Positions 7,897-16,932 of a stretch of DNA of 64,000 bases are shown piece after piece. The position numbers were made by a program, and so were the translations under genes. The notes beneath the pieces are model-generated. The model was given only the letters and a program-made list of their open reading frames with translations, did not search any database and was not told the origin of the DNA. The first letter of the stretch is position 1. Each line of letters opens with the position of its first letter. This DNA is from an uncultured Myxococcaceae bacterium (GTDB lineage Bacteria > Myxococcota_A > Polyangia > Polyangiales > Ga0077539). Location of the stretch: contig CAMFHP010000034.1 of the NCBI GenBank assembly GCA_945952225.1, positions 1-64,000 on the forward strand. The letters are read 5' to 3'.

Positions 7897-9269
7897 CCGC
7901 GGGCACGCTCCGCGGGCGCCTCGCGCTCTCGCTCTCGCTCACGCTCGCGGTCACCGTGATGCTCGGCGGCGGCGCGCTGATCGTCTCGCAGTCGCGGGCC
8001 CTGGAGCGCCAGCTCGACGCCTCGCTCCGCGCCCACGCGCGCTCGGAGATCGAGACCGCCACCGATCGCCCCGACCACCTCGCCCACCTGCACAACGACA
8101 CCCTCGACGTGTCGGGCACGCGGGGCGAGACGCTCTCGCTCGCCAAGTACGCCGCCCTCTACGCGGGCGACGGGCGCGTGCTCGCGCAGACCAGCACCTT
8201 CGACCGCCGCGCCCCGCGGTGGAATCCCCGGTGGATGAACGCCGCCTTCGACCTCCGCGCCTCGGGCGCTCCGCTGCGCGCGGTGGTGCTCCCGATGGGC
8301 GCGCAGACCGAGGCGCGCGCGCTGCTGCTGGCCGTTCCCCGTGGGCCGCTCGACGCGACGGTGCGCGACCAGGCCCTCATCGCGGCGGCGCTGCTGGCCG
8401 TGGCCGTGGCGCTCGCGACGGGCGTGGCGACGTGGCTCGCGCGCTGGCTCACGCGCGACCTCGACGCCATCGCGCGCACGGCCCGCGAGGTGTCGCACGG
8501 CGACCTCGACGCGCGGGTGGGCGTGGTGGGCGGCGTGGCCGAGATCCGCGCGCTGGCCCTCGACCTCGACCAGATGATCGCGCGCCTCGCGGGCCTCGTG
8601 GCGACGCAGCGACGCTTCGTCTCCGACGCGGCCCATGAGCTCCGGGCGCCGCTCACCTCGCTGCGCGGCGAGCTCGAACTGGCCCTGCGCCGCCCGCGCA
8701 CCGCGGACGAGTACCGCGAGGCCCTCACCCGCGCCCACGCCGACGTGCTCTCGCTCGCGGCCCTCGCCGACGACCTCCTCGCCCTCGCCCGCGCCCGCAC
8801 CGACGCGGCCAACGCCACCGCGCGCGTCGGCGATGCGACCGCGCGGGTGGTGGAGCTCCTGCGCGCGGCGGGTGACGAGCGCAACGTCACGCTCACGGCC
8901 GCGGTGCCCGAGGGACTCACCGTGCGCTTCGCGCCGCGCGACCTCGAACGTGTGGTGCGCAACCTCGCCGAGAACGCCCTGCGCCACGCGCCCGCGGGGA
9001 GCACCGTGCGCATCACCGCGGAGCCCCACGAGCGCAGTGTGATCCTCGCGGTCGAAGACGACGGCGAGGGAGTTCCCGTCGAGCAGGCCGAGCGGATCTT
9101 CGAGCCCTTCGTGCGCCTCGACCCCGCACGACAGCGTGACGCGGGGGGCACGGGCCTCGGCCTGGCGATCACCCGCGAGCTGTGCCGCGCCGCAGGGGGA
9201 GACGTCACCCTCGACCTGCACCGCGAGGGGGCCGGGGCGCGCTTCGTCGTGCGGATGATGCGCGGGTGA
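7893..9269 (+). CDS. Two-component sensor histidine kinase
   Basis: A 458-residue inner-membrane kinase. Transmembrane segments lie at about 7-30 and 158-182, enclosing a sensor region of about 125 residues with no recognised domain. A HAMP segment follows (about 182-235), then the phosphoacceptor His248 in SDAAHELRAPLTSL, and the ATPase domain with NLAENALRHA (N box), VEDDGEGVP (G1) and GTGLGLAI (G2). It pairs with the response regulator overlapping its start by 4 bp. The arrangement and lengths resemble metal or envelope-stress sensors of the CusS/QseC type, but no ligand motif is evident in the sensor region. Confidence 0.93.
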   Translation: MTAGTLRGRLALSLSLTLAVTVMLGGGALIVSQSRALERQLDASLRAHARSEIETATDRPDHLAHLHNDTLDVSGTRGETLSLAKYAALYAGDGRVLAQTSTFDRRAPRWNPRWMNAAFDLRASGAPLRAVVLPMGAQTEARALLLAVPRGPLDATVRDQALIAAALLAVAVALATGVATWLARWLTRDLDAIARTAREVSHGDLDARVGVVGGVAEIRALALDLDQMIARLAGLVATQRRFVSDAAHELRAPLTSLRGELELALRRPRTADEYREALTRAHADVLSLAALADDLLALARARTDAANATARVGDATARVVELLRAAGDERNVTLTAAVPEGLTVRFAPRDLERVVRNLAENALRHAPAGSTVRITAEPHERSVILAVEDDGEGVPVEQAERIFEPFVRLDPARQRDAGGTGLGLAITRELCRAAGGDVTLDLHREGAGARFVVRMMRG

Positions 9270-9288
9270 AGACGGGCGCGGGCGCGGG

Positions 9289-9621
9289 TCAGGCGTGAAC
9301 GCGTCGCGCCGCGGAGATGAGGTCGTCGGCTTCGAGGTCGACGCCCAGAAACGACAGCCCCACGCCGCGCACGGTGCCCTCGGCGCCCTTCACCTGGAGG
9401 GTGTGTCGAACCTCACAGCGGGCGGTCATTTCCGAGGTTCCGTCGGGCACGGAGAAGATCACGCGGACGATGGTGCCGGGCGCGTAGGGGTCGGGGGTCT
9501 CGACGAAGAGGCCGCCCGACGAGAGGTCGCGGCCCACGCAGCGGCGCAGGCCGAAGGGTCCGTCGATCAACACGGTGAACGCGAGGCGGAGGCGCGTGCC
9601 CTGGCGGCGGTCGGTCTTCAC
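9289..9621 (-). CDS. PilZ-domain protein (predicted c-di-GMP receptor)
   Basis: A 110-residue stand-alone PilZ domain. The two c-di-GMP contact motifs are present: the RRQGTR arginine cluster near the N-terminus and DLSSGG (the D/NxSxxG motif) about 25 residues later, followed by beta-barrel strands (GLFVETPDP, VRVIFSVPDG, RGVGLSFLG). From family knowledge it would bind c-di-GMP and act through a partner protein, often in motility or surface control. It is convergent with the histidine kinase gene and divergent from the PP2C phosphatase gene. Confidence 0.85.
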   Translation of the reverse strand: MKTDRRQGTRLRLAFTVLIDGPFGLRRCVGRDLSSGGLFVETPDPYAPGTIVRVIFSVPDGTSEMTARCEVRHTLQVKGAEGTVRGVGLSFLGVDLEADDLISAARRVHA

Positions 9622-9726
9622 GGAGAAAGCGTAGGACGACGGACCTGCACCGGGGCAACTTCCCCGCGAGGCGGTGGCGGTGTCCGCGCGCCGTGATGTT
9701 GCGAATCACTGCGCCCGCGGACCTTC

Positions 9727-9756
9727 TTGACCGCCCGGCGCGGCCGCACGTACGTT
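9727..9756 (+). promoter_or_regulatory. Predicted promoter for the PP2C phosphatase gene
   Basis: TTGACC (9727-9732) and TACGTT (9751-9756) are separated by 18 bp in the 261-bp divergent gap between the PilZ and PP2C genes. The match to a housekeeping sigma-70 promoter is good for such GC-rich DNA. It would give a leader of about 120 nt before the ATG at 9883. No other structure is evident in the gap. Confidence 0.5.
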
Positions 9757-9882
9757 GCGGGCAACTGGCGCGGTCGGCGGAGGCGATGATCCCTCCATCG
9801 TCGCGTCATACACCGCGGAGCGTAGGGCCCGAGAGCACCATCGGGAGTTTCGTCTCTCCGCGCGGACCGCACGAGGAAGAGG

Positions 9883-10596
9883 ATGAAGCTCGTCGTCGCA
9901 GGCTTGTCAGACGTCGGTCGTGAGCGAGACCACAACGAGGACTCGTACGCGGTCGAAGAAGATCTCGGCCTCTTCATCGTGTGCGACGGCATGGGCGGCC
10001 ATCAGGCCGGCGAGGTGGCGAGCGCGCTGGCGATCACCACGGTGGTCGAGCACGTTCGCACGCACGAGGGCGGCGATCGCCTCGCGGTGCTGGCCGACGC
10101 GACCCGCATGGCCAACGCGCGGGTGATCGAAGAGGGCGCGCGCAACCGCCGCCGCAAGGGCATGGGGAGCACGCTCGTCGCGATGATCCGCGACGCCGAC
10201 GACATGGGCATCGCGCACGTGGGCGACTCGCGCTGCTACCGCTTTCGCGACGGACGCATCGAGCGCATGACCCGCGACCACTCGCTCATCGAAGAGCTCG
10301 CGGGCGACGACCCCATCGCGCACGCGGCGCTGGGTGGATATTCGAACGTGATCACCCGGGCCATCGGCACGGCGCCCGACACCGAGCCCGACCTCCGCCG
10401 CGAGAAGCTCCGCGAGGGAGACATCTTCCTCCTCTGCTCCGACGGCCTCTCGGGTGTCGTGAAGGACCACGAGATCCAGAAGATCCTCGCGCGCGGCGGC
10501 GACCTCGCCGAGCGGTGCCGTGAGCTCATCCAGTCGGCCAACGACGGCGGCGGGCCCGACAACATCTCGTCGATTCTCGTGCGCGTCGAAGCCTGA
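9883..10596 (+). CDS. PP2C-type Ser/Thr protein phosphatase
   Basis: A 237-residue stand-alone PP2C-family (Stp/PrpC) phosphatase that should remove phosphate from Ser/Thr residues using two metal ions. The metal-binding Asp motifs are all present: RDHNEDS near the start, FIVCDGMGGH, HVGDSR, LLCSDGLS and GGPDNIS near the end. The ATG at 9883 has an AGGAAGAGG ribosome site immediately upstream. Myxobacteria carry many Ser/Thr kinases, including the one at 42137-44122; whether this phosphatase acts on that kinase is unknown since they are not adjacent. No membrane segment, so it is cytoplasmic. Confidence 0.93.
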   Translation: MKLVVAGLSDVGRERDHNEDSYAVEEDLGLFIVCDGMGGHQAGEVASALAITTVVEHVRTHEGGDRLAVLADATRMANARVIEEGARNRRRKGMGSTLVAMIRDADDMGIAHVGDSRCYRFRDGRIERMTRDHSLIEELAGDDPIAHAALGGYSNVITRAIGTAPDTEPDLRREKLREGDIFLLCSDGLSGVVKDHEIQKILARGGDLAERCRELIQSANDGGGPDNISSILVRVEA

Positions 10597-10678
10597 CCGC
10601 ACGGGGCGCCGCACCCCTCGCAGCGCCCACCGCACCGTCACTCCTCCTCCGATCTCCTCCACCGAAAACGCGTTGAAC

Positions 10679-13105
10679 GTGGCGCCCGCAGAGCTTCTCC
10701 GCCGCCCTTCGACCGTCGCGCTGGCCTCGCTGGCGCTCGCGGTCCTCGCTGCCTACTCCCTGGCCGTCGTGAACGCGGGCTACGCGCTCGCGCCGGGACC
10801 GCTCGCCGAAGCCTTCCACCGCGGGTCGTTCCTGGGCCTTCCGCCCGCGTGGTTCGCCGCGCGCATGGCGCTCCTCGCGGTGCTGCCCGTGACCCTCGCG
10901 GTGCTCGCCGTCGGCGGACGCTCCGACGCCCTCGGCGCGGCCTCGGCGACCCCGTGGCGTCGACTGCTCCTCGCGCTGCTCCCGCTGCTGCTCTCGCCCT
11001 GGGCCCTCGCGCAAGACGACGTGCTGCGCCGCCCTGCGTTCACGGCCTTCGCGGTGGCCCTCGCCGTGGGCGTGAGCCTCTACCTTCGACGTGGCGGCGA
11101 CGACGAGCCCCCTTCGCCCGACACCGTCGCCGCGACGGAGCCCGCGTGGCGCGCCCACGCCCCGGTGCTCGCGGTGATGCTCCTGCACGCGGGGTATTTC
11201 ACCTGGCTCACGGTGGAGCGCGACCGCGCCCTGTGGTCCGCCACCATCGACCTGGGACTCTTCAAAGAAGCGCTCTGGCACACGCTCCACGGCCGGGTGA
11301 TGTACTCGCCCGCGGTGGGGTACAGCTTTCTCGGCGAGCACTTCTCGCCGGTGCTCTTTCTGCTCGTGCCCCTCTACGCGCTGTGGTCGACGAGCGCGTG
11401 TCTGCTCACGGTGCAGACCCTCGCGATCACCGCGTCGGCGTGGCCGCTGTACCGTCTCGCGCGCCTCGAAGGGCTGCCCCGCAACCTCGCCACGGCCCTC
11501 GCCGCCGCGATGCTCTTCTCGCCGCCGATGCACACGGCGCTGCTCTACGACTTTCACATGGACCTCCTCGCGGTCCCTGCGCTCGCGTGGCTCATCCTCG
11601 CGATGCACGAGCGCCGCTGGCTCGCGAGCTACGTCGCCCTCGCGCTGCTCGTCTCCGTGAAGGAGGACATGTTCATCCCCGGCGCCGCGGCGATCCTCGC
11701 GCGGGTGGCGACGGGCGAGCGCAGCGACGCGCGACGGATGATCCCCGCGGGCCTCGTGGCGACGGCCTACTGCCTCGTGGCGATGTTCGTGTTCATCCGC
11801 ATGTTCGGCCCCGCGCCCGGCGCGCCCGTGTACATGGGCGGCGCCACGGAGCCCACGAACGCGCCGCGGCTCGGGTACAAGTTCCTCCGCAACTTCCGCC
11901 ACCTCGGGGGCTACGGCGGCCCGGTGCGCATGCTGCTCGGCCAGCCCGTGCGCTTCGCGCTCTACGCCTTCACCGACGCGCGGCTCACCACCCTGCTGGG
12001 CTTTCTCATGCCCCTGGGGTTGCTCCCGCTCTTCGCGCGTCGCCGCGTGCTGCTCCTCGCGCCGCTGGGCATCGTGCTCCTCAGCGACAACCCCGAGATC
12101 GTCGCGCTGCGCTACCACTACAGCGCGATCCAGCACCCCGGGGTGTTCTTCGCCGCGGCCTTCGGCGCCGCTGCGATCCTCGACGCGCGACGCACCCACG
12201 GCGAACGTTCGCGCGCTGCCACTGCGCTCACGGGCCTCGTGCTCGCGGGCCTCGTGGTGCAACTCGGAATGCACCCCGCGAGCGCGTGGGCGCGCACCTT
12301 CACCGCGGACGCGCACCACCCCACGGCGCACACCGCGGCCGTCGATCGCCTCGTGGCGCGCGTGCCTGCCGACGCCCGCGTGAGCGTCACCACCTTCGTG
12401 GGCCCGCGGCTCTCGAACCGCGCGTGGAGCAACGTGTTTCCGCGCGGCGCCACGCAGGTGGAGGCCTCGCTCGTCGACCTGCAACGCCCCGCGTGGCCGT
12501 TGGAGCCCGGCGCCCGCGACGAGACCGTGCGCGCCCTTCTGCGCGCGGGCTGGGGTGTGGTCGCGTGGGAAGACGGCGCGGTGCTGCTCCTTCGCGGCGC
12601 CGACCGGAGCCGCAACCGCGAGGCGCTGCGCGACCTCTTCGCGCGACGCCGTTACGAGGTCGAGGGCACCGAGTGGACCGAGTTCTCGAACTGCCTCGAA
12701 CGCGACGCGCGGGCCAGCGACGGCCACGCCCGCGTCGTGCGCCCCGACGATCCGCGCGCGCCGGGCTTCGTGGTGTTCGGGCCGTACATCCGACTGTTCT
12801 CCGCGCGATACCGCGTGACGTTCCGCCTGCGCGCGGAGCCGAGCATCTCGCGCGATGAGCCCATCGGCACCGTCGACGTGATCCAGCATGGGGGCGTCAC
12901 CGTGGCCTCGATGGAGCTCACGCCCGAGCACTTTCCCGACGCCGACTGGCACGACATCGCGCTCGATTTTGTGATCGACGCCGCGGGCGCCGACGACGTG
13001 GAGTTCCGCGTGCGCACGGCGAAACGCTGGACGCTCGCCGCCGACGTGATCTCGCTCCGCACCCCCGACGAGGAGGCCCTCGTCGACACGCTCACCGCGC
13101 GCTGA
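10679..13105 (+). CDS. DUF2079 polytopic membrane protein
   Basis: An 808-residue protein with about ten to twelve membrane segments in the first 560 residues and a soluble C-terminal region of about 240 residues. The segment DLGLFKEALWHTLHG, followed by FLGEHFSPVLFLLVPLYALW, is typical of DUF2079, a family resembling GT-C glycosyltransferases and predicted to act on lipid-linked sugars. The start is uncertain: GTG at 10679 or TTG at 10673; neither has a clear ribosome site. The leader after the PP2C gene is only 82 bp, so co-transcription is possible. The last three codons end just before a convergent dienelactone hydrolase gene. Confidence 0.75.
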   Translation: MAPAELLRRPSTVALASLALAVLAAYSLAVVNAGYALAPGPLAEAFHRGSFLGLPPAWFAARMALLAVLPVTLAVLAVGGRSDALGAASATPWRRLLLALLPLLLSPWALAQDDVLRRPAFTAFAVALAVGVSLYLRRGGDDEPPSPDTVAATEPAWRAHAPVLAVMLLHAGYFTWLTVERDRALWSATIDLGLFKEALWHTLHGRVMYSPAVGYSFLGEHFSPVLFLLVPLYALWSTSACLLTVQTLAITASAWPLYRLARLEGLPRNLATALAAAMLFSPPMHTALLYDFHMDLLAVPALAWLILAMHERRWLASYVALALLVSVKEDMFIPGAAAILARVATGERSDARRMIPAGLVATAYCLVAMFVFIRMFGPAPGAPVYMGGATEPTNAPRLGYKFLRNFRHLGGYGGPVRMLLGQPVRFALYAFTDARLTTLLGFLMPLGLLPLFARRRVLLLAPLGIVLLSDNPEIVALRYHYSAIQHPGVFFAAAFGAAAILDARRTHGERSRAATALTGLVLAGLVVQLGMHPASAWARTFTADAHHPTAHTAAVDRLVARVPADARVSVTTFVGPRLSNRAWSNVFPRGATQVEASLVDLQRPAWPLEPGARDETVRALLRAGWGVVAWEDGAVLLLRGADRSRNREALRDLFARRRYEVEGTEWTEFSNCLERDARASDGHARVVRPDDPRAPGFVVFGPYIRLFSARYRVTFRLRAEPSISRDEPIGTVDVIQHGGVTVASMELTPEHFPDADWHDIALDFVIDAAGADDVEFRVRTAKRWTLAADVISLRTPDEEALVDTLTAR

Positions 13106-13108
13106 CCG

Positions 13109-13819
13109 TCACCCTCCGAGGTGCCGGTCGAAGAACGCGTCGATCTTCGACCACCCTTCGGCCGCGCACGCCGGGTCGTACTTCACATGCATCAGCGGCC
13201 ACGAGAGCGCCGCCGCGATGGGGTGGTGCCCGTCGGTCAGAAACGAGTGCCCCGCGTCGGCGACGGTGTGCACCTCATGGGTGACACCGAGCGCCGTGAG
13301 CCGCGTGCGCAGTTGTGCGGGCGACGGCGCCATCGAGCGGTCGCGACCGCCGTAGCACCCGATCACGGGACCGATGCCCTGGAGCCGCTCCTGCGGCGGC
13401 ACCACGCCGTAGTTCGTCGACACCGCGGCCCATCCCGTTCCCGCGAGGAGCGCGAAGCCGCCGCCGAAGCAGAACCCGATGATCCCGATGTGCGAGGCCT
13501 CGATGCCCGTGCGCGCCGTGAGCCACGCGCGGCAGCGTTTCGCCGTGCGTGTGGCCTCGATCTCGTCGCCCGATTTCATCGCGCCGAACACCGCGCGGAT
13601 GCACGCGAGGCGTCCGTGGGCGAAGAGGTCCGGCGCCACCGCCGCGTAGCCCCGATCGGCGAAGCGCTCGACCACACGGTCGATCTCGGGCTGCCGTCCG
13701 AAGATCTCGTGGATCACCACCACACCGCGCGTCGCGCCCTCGGGCAGCGCCGCATACGCGGGCGCCTCGCGGTCGCCGAGAGACGCATCGCCAGGGATCG
13801 TGACGTCGTGGCCCTTCAT
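13109..13819 (-). CDS. Dienelactone hydrolase family protein
   Basis: A 236-residue cytoplasmic alpha/beta hydrolase. The nucleophile is Cys117 in GFCFGGG (GxCxGG), with Asp160 in GGRDRS and His191 in AGHSF completing the triad, and the family glutamate in VIHEIFG near residue 38. Dienelactone hydrolases open lactone rings in chloroaromatic degradation, but most such homologues outside those operons have unknown substrates, and no aromatic-degradation genes are nearby. The ATG at 13819 fits the usual family N-terminus. It lies 35 bp downstream of the marC-like gene on the same strand and may be co-transcribed with it. Confidence 0.88.
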   Translation of the reverse strand: MKGHDVTIPGDASLGDREAPAYAALPEGATRGVVVIHEIFGRQPEIDRVVERFADRGYAAVAPDLFAHGRLACIRAVFGAMKSGDEIEATRTAKRCRAWLTARTGIEASHIGIIGFCFGGGFALLAGTGWAAVSTNYGVVPPQERLQGIGPVIGCYGGRDRSMAPSPAQLRTRLTALGVTHEVHTVADAGHSFLTDGHHPIAAALSWPLMHVKYDPACAAEGWSKIDAFFDRHLGG

Positions 13820-13854
13820 GGCCGTCGACGCTACGCGCGCGACGCCGTCGGTGG

Positions 13855-14496
13855 CTACGCCCTCGCGAGGCCGGGCAGCGCGAGCTTCACGCCGTCGAGC
13901 ACGAACTCCACGGCGACCGCCGCGAGAATGAGCCCCATCACGCGGTTGATGACGTTCATGCCCGTGGTGCCGAGAAAGCGTCCGATGGCCGTCGCGCTTC
14001 GAAGCACGACGAAGCACACGAGCGCCACGAGCGCGATGACGGCGTAGAGCGCGCCCTTGTCGGCGTACGAGTCCGCGCGCGACGAGAGCAGCATCGCCGA
14101 CGCGATGGCGCCCGGTCCGCTCAGCAGCGGAATGCCCACGGGCACGAGTCCCACGTCGGTGCGCGCGGCGGCCTCTTCTTCTTCGCCGGGCGTGGTCTTC
14201 GTGGCGCTGTGCTTCGCGCCCATCATGTCGAGCGCGACGCCCAGCAACAGGATGCCGCCCGCGATCTTGAAGCCCGCGACGGAGATGCCGAAGAAGCGAA
14301 ACAGGAGCTGTCCGCCCGTGGCGAACACCGCGAGCACGGTGAACACCGTCACGGCGGCGCGCTTCGAGATTTCACTGCGCCGCGCGGCGCTCTCGTGCCC
14401 GGTGAGCGCGAGGAACACCGGCAGCGCGGCGAAGGGGTCGACGATGGCGAAGAGCGAGGTGAACGCGCCGAGCGCGTAGGTGAGTGTCGAGGTCAT
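13855..14496 (-). CDS. MarC family inner-membrane protein
   Basis: A 213-residue membrane protein with six predicted helices. FTSLFAIVDPFAALPVFLALT at the N-terminus and VPVGIPLLSGPGAI in the middle are hallmarks of the MarC (UPF0056) family. A charged cytoplasmic loop rich in Glu (EEEEAAA) separates the third and fourth helices. The biochemical function of MarC proteins is not established; the old link to multiple antibiotic resistance has not held up. The gene precedes the dienelactone hydrolase gene with a 35-bp gap. Confidence 0.88.
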   Translation of the reverse strand: MTSTLTYALGAFTSLFAIVDPFAALPVFLALTGHESAARRSEISKRAAVTVFTVLAVFATGGQLLFRFFGISVAGFKIAGGILLLGVALDMMGAKHSATKTTPGEEEEAAARTDVGLVPVGIPLLSGPGAIASAMLLSSRADSYADKGALYAVIALVALVCFVVLRSATAIGRFLGTTGMNVINRVMGLILAAVAVEFVLDGVKLALPGLARA

Positions 14497-14610
14497 CGGG
14501 AGACCGCCTCGCGGTCGGCGCTGCCTCTAGAGGGAGTCGGGGCTCCGCGTCAACGGCCGCGCGCACGATGCACGCTGCGGAGACCGGTCGGAAACGAGAC
14601 CGTCACGCGC

Positions 14611-15093
14611 TCACGAGAAGTCGGGCGGCGGCGGTGCGCCGTAGCGCGTGGCCGCAGGGCCCTGCGTGTGCGGCTGCGGGCGCGGCGCGGGGTCGGCGTG
14701 GGGCTGCGGCGGCGTCGGAGGCGTGGGCGCCATGGAGGCATCGGGCGGCGGCATCGGCGCGCCGTAGATGGCCACCACGAGGCCCGGATCCTGGGTGGGC
14801 GGCGTCGCGACGGGCGTCATGCCCGCGTCGGCAGGACGCGGCGGATTGGGCGGCGCGCCGTAGGGCTGCACGATGGTCGAGTCGTTGCCCGACTGCGCGG
14901 GGCGGTTGCATCCGACGGCGGCCACGGTGGTCGCGAAGGCGAAGAGGGCCGCGCGTCCGAGGCGGCTCGGCGCGTCGGGCACCACGGGGAGCTCGGAGCC
15001 GTCGAGGGACACGGCGCAGAAGGGGCAGCGCGCGCTGTCGACGCGGACGTGGCGCGCGCAGGCGGGACACGGAGAGAGCGGTGCGGAGCTCAT
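14611..15093 (-). CDS. Zinc-ribbon membrane protein with YGAP motifs
   Basis: A 160-residue protein of unusual design. Residues 9-26 form a zinc ribbon (CPAC at 9-12, CPFC at 23-26); a hydrophobic segment (about 45-62) ending VGCNR follows; the rest is Pro/Ala-rich with three YGAP motifs (PYGAPP, IYGAPM, RYGAPP). The ribbon would be cytoplasmic and the Pro-rich tail outside. Small proteins with this ribbon-membrane-Pro layout occur in Polyangia, as far as I recall, but their role is unknown. The ATG at 15093 is set by the ribbon; no ribosome site is clear. The internal Cys near the membrane end could be mistaken for a lipobox, but the signal is not N-terminal. Confidence 0.7.
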   Translation of the reverse strand: MSSAPLSPCPACARHVRVDSARCPFCAVSLDGSELPVVPDAPSRLGRAALFAFATTVAAVGCNRPAQSGNDSTIVQPYGAPPNPPRPADAGMTPVATPPTQDPGLVVAIYGAPMPPPDASMAPTPPTPPQPHADPAPRPQPHTQGPAATRYGAPPPPDFS

Positions 15094-15315
15094 GGCGGGT
15101 GAACGTGGCCTTTCGCGGAACGGAGCGGTGGTGGAGAGATCGCTCCACTGAACGGGTCGGAGCTCCGCCGTGTCAAGGGTGGCGGTGTGCGAGAGGAGAC
15201 GGGGGTGCGCATGAGAACGCGCCATGACTCAGCGCAACGAGCGGCCACCGGCGCGTGCGTTTCGCGTTCAAGTGTCACCGCGCATGGCCGTTCTCCGCGG
15301 GACAGGAGGCGCATC

Positions 15316-16932
15316 GTGGGACACGCACACCATTTTTTGTCGCGGCTCGACCGCGTGTCACTGCAACAGGTGGAGCTGTCGCTGGGGCTCTACAACAACG
15401 TCCCGCTGTTGAAGTACATCCTCGCGCACGCGGGTCTGCCCGAAGGGGCGCAGCGCGTGGCGATCTCGCTCGACTCGCGCAACGAGGGGCCGTTCCTCAT
15501 CGTGACGCGCGAGGGGCACTTCGTGACGTGCCTCGGGCGGGGCATGAGCCACGACACACCGCTCGTGCGACGGTGGCAGCTCGACGTGCTCGCCACGCGC
15601 CACGAGGAGCTCAAGGCGGCCATGCGCACCGTCGACGAGGGCGACGACCGATCGCGCACGGTGAAGCTCTTTCAGAAGCTCTGCGCCGCGGGTCCCAACC
15701 TCTCGCGCGAAGACTTCGTCGACCTCGCCGCGGTGCAGCCGATGATCTTCTTTCCGCTGACCGAACGGCTCGCGGAGGTCGATCAGCGGCTGCGTCTCAA
15801 GCGTCACGAGTGGCGCGCCTACGACCGCGTGCGACCCGGCGACCACGACTACCTGGAGCAGTACTGGAACGACCTCTGGACCATGCGCCATCTCTACGTG
15901 CTCCTCGGCATGGGCGAGCCCGTGGAGTACTGGGAGAGCGTTCCCCGCGACGCGCTCGCGGGCGTGCGCGAGTCGCTCGCATGGCACGCGGTCTGGCACA
16001 GCGCCTTTCCCGTCGGCATCGCCGCCGCGTGGAACACCGCGCGCTTCGGCACGGCCTACACCCCCATCCTCCGTCACGCCGCGCGCACGACCACCTACCA
16101 CGCGCGCATGCAGATGGCGGCCCTCGAGCTCTCGGCCATCGCGGCCACGCACGAAGACCAGTTCGCCGTGCTCTCCGAGCTCCATCACGTCGCGCGCACG
16201 AGCCCCATCGCCGCGCGCAACGACGACCTCCACGACGAGACCCGCGTCGCCACGCTCGCGCAGGCCCTCGAAGCCTTCGACGTGCGCGTCGACTTCGACG
16301 TGCGCGCCGCGCGCCGTGGCGCCGAGCTGGTCTTCGAACAGCACCCCCGCGTGGCCGCGCGCCACGGGTGGCAATCGCCCTTCGAAGTTCCCGTCGACGT
16401 GGCCCGCGTGCTCGCCGTCAACGACTGGTGCGGCTGGTACGAGGAGCCCGACACCGACGCGCGCATGTTCGACCTCATGCCCTCGTTCGCGCGCTACCGA
16501 CCCGAGGAGTTCTACCTCCCCGCGCGGTGGCTCTCGGAGTTTCGCGTCACGTGGTCGCCCGAGAAGAGCGTGGAGCACATGCGCTCCATCGAGCGCTATT
16601 TCACCCGTCGCGCGCCGGTGAAGTCCGCGCGCGAGCCGGGCCGCAACGACGCGTGCACCTGCGGCTCGGGGCAGAAGTACAAGCGCTGCTGCGCGGTGAA
16701 GCCTCGCGCGGTGGAGCCTCCCCCCGTGGCCCTCACGGGCCCCACGCTCGCCGACGGAATGCCCGTGCGCGCGCCCGACGCGCAGCGCCCCGACACGCGC
16801 CTGCCCGCGAACCCCGCCAACAACGGCGACCCCGAGAACACCGTGGGCACGCTCTCGAACGCGCCGCTCATTCACGTGAGCGCGCGCCCCGACAACGACG
16901 TCACGCCCGCGGGCGACATCTCCGCCGCGTAG
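15316..16932 (+). CDS. Large protein ending in a SEC-C zinc motif
   Basis: A 538-residue soluble protein. Only its SEC-C motif is recognised (GRNDACTCGSGQKYKRCC, residues 442-459), a zinc-binding module found at the SecA C-terminus and in many unrelated proteins, where it mediates binding to partners such as SecB or ribosomes. The first 440 residues look helical and are rich in Trp, His and Arg. After SEC-C comes a disordered Pro/Asp-rich tail of about 80 residues. The GTG at 15316 is chosen because AGGAGG sits at 15304-15309; in-frame codons further upstream lack a site. The stop TAG abuts the stop of the convergent acetyltransferase gene with no gap. Role unknown. Confidence 0.75.
   Translation: MGHAHHFLSRLDRVSLQQVELSLGLYNNVPLLKYILAHAGLPEGAQRVAISLDSRNEGPFLIVTREGHFVTCLGRGMSHDTPLVRRWQLDVLATRHEELKAAMRTVDEGDDRSRTVKLFQKLCAAGPNLSREDFVDLAAVQPMIFFPLTERLAEVDQRLRLKRHEWRAYDRVRPGDHDYLEQYWNDLWTMRHLYVLLGMGEPVEYWESVPRDALAGVRESLAWHAVWHSAFPVGIAAAWNTARFGTAYTPILRHAARTTTYHARMQMAALELSAIAATHEDQFAVLSELHHVARTSPIAARNDDLHDETRVATLAQALEAFDVRVDFDVRAARRGAELVFEQHPRVAARHGWQSPFEVPVDVARVLAVNDWCGWYEEPDTDARMFDLMPSFARYRPEEFYLPARWLSEFRVTWSPEKSVEHMRSIERYFTRRAPVKSAREPGRNDACTCGSGQKYKRCCAVKPRAVEPPPVALTGPTLADGMPVRAPDAQRPDTRLPANPANNGDPENTVGTLSNAPLIHVSARPDNDVTPAGDISAA

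Noticed and set aside
10560-10678. N-terminal extension of the DUF2079 protein into the phosphatase gene
   Set aside because: The extended frame overlaps the end of the PP2C gene and has Arg/Ser-rich shadow composition; the hydrophobic N-terminus starts after 10679.
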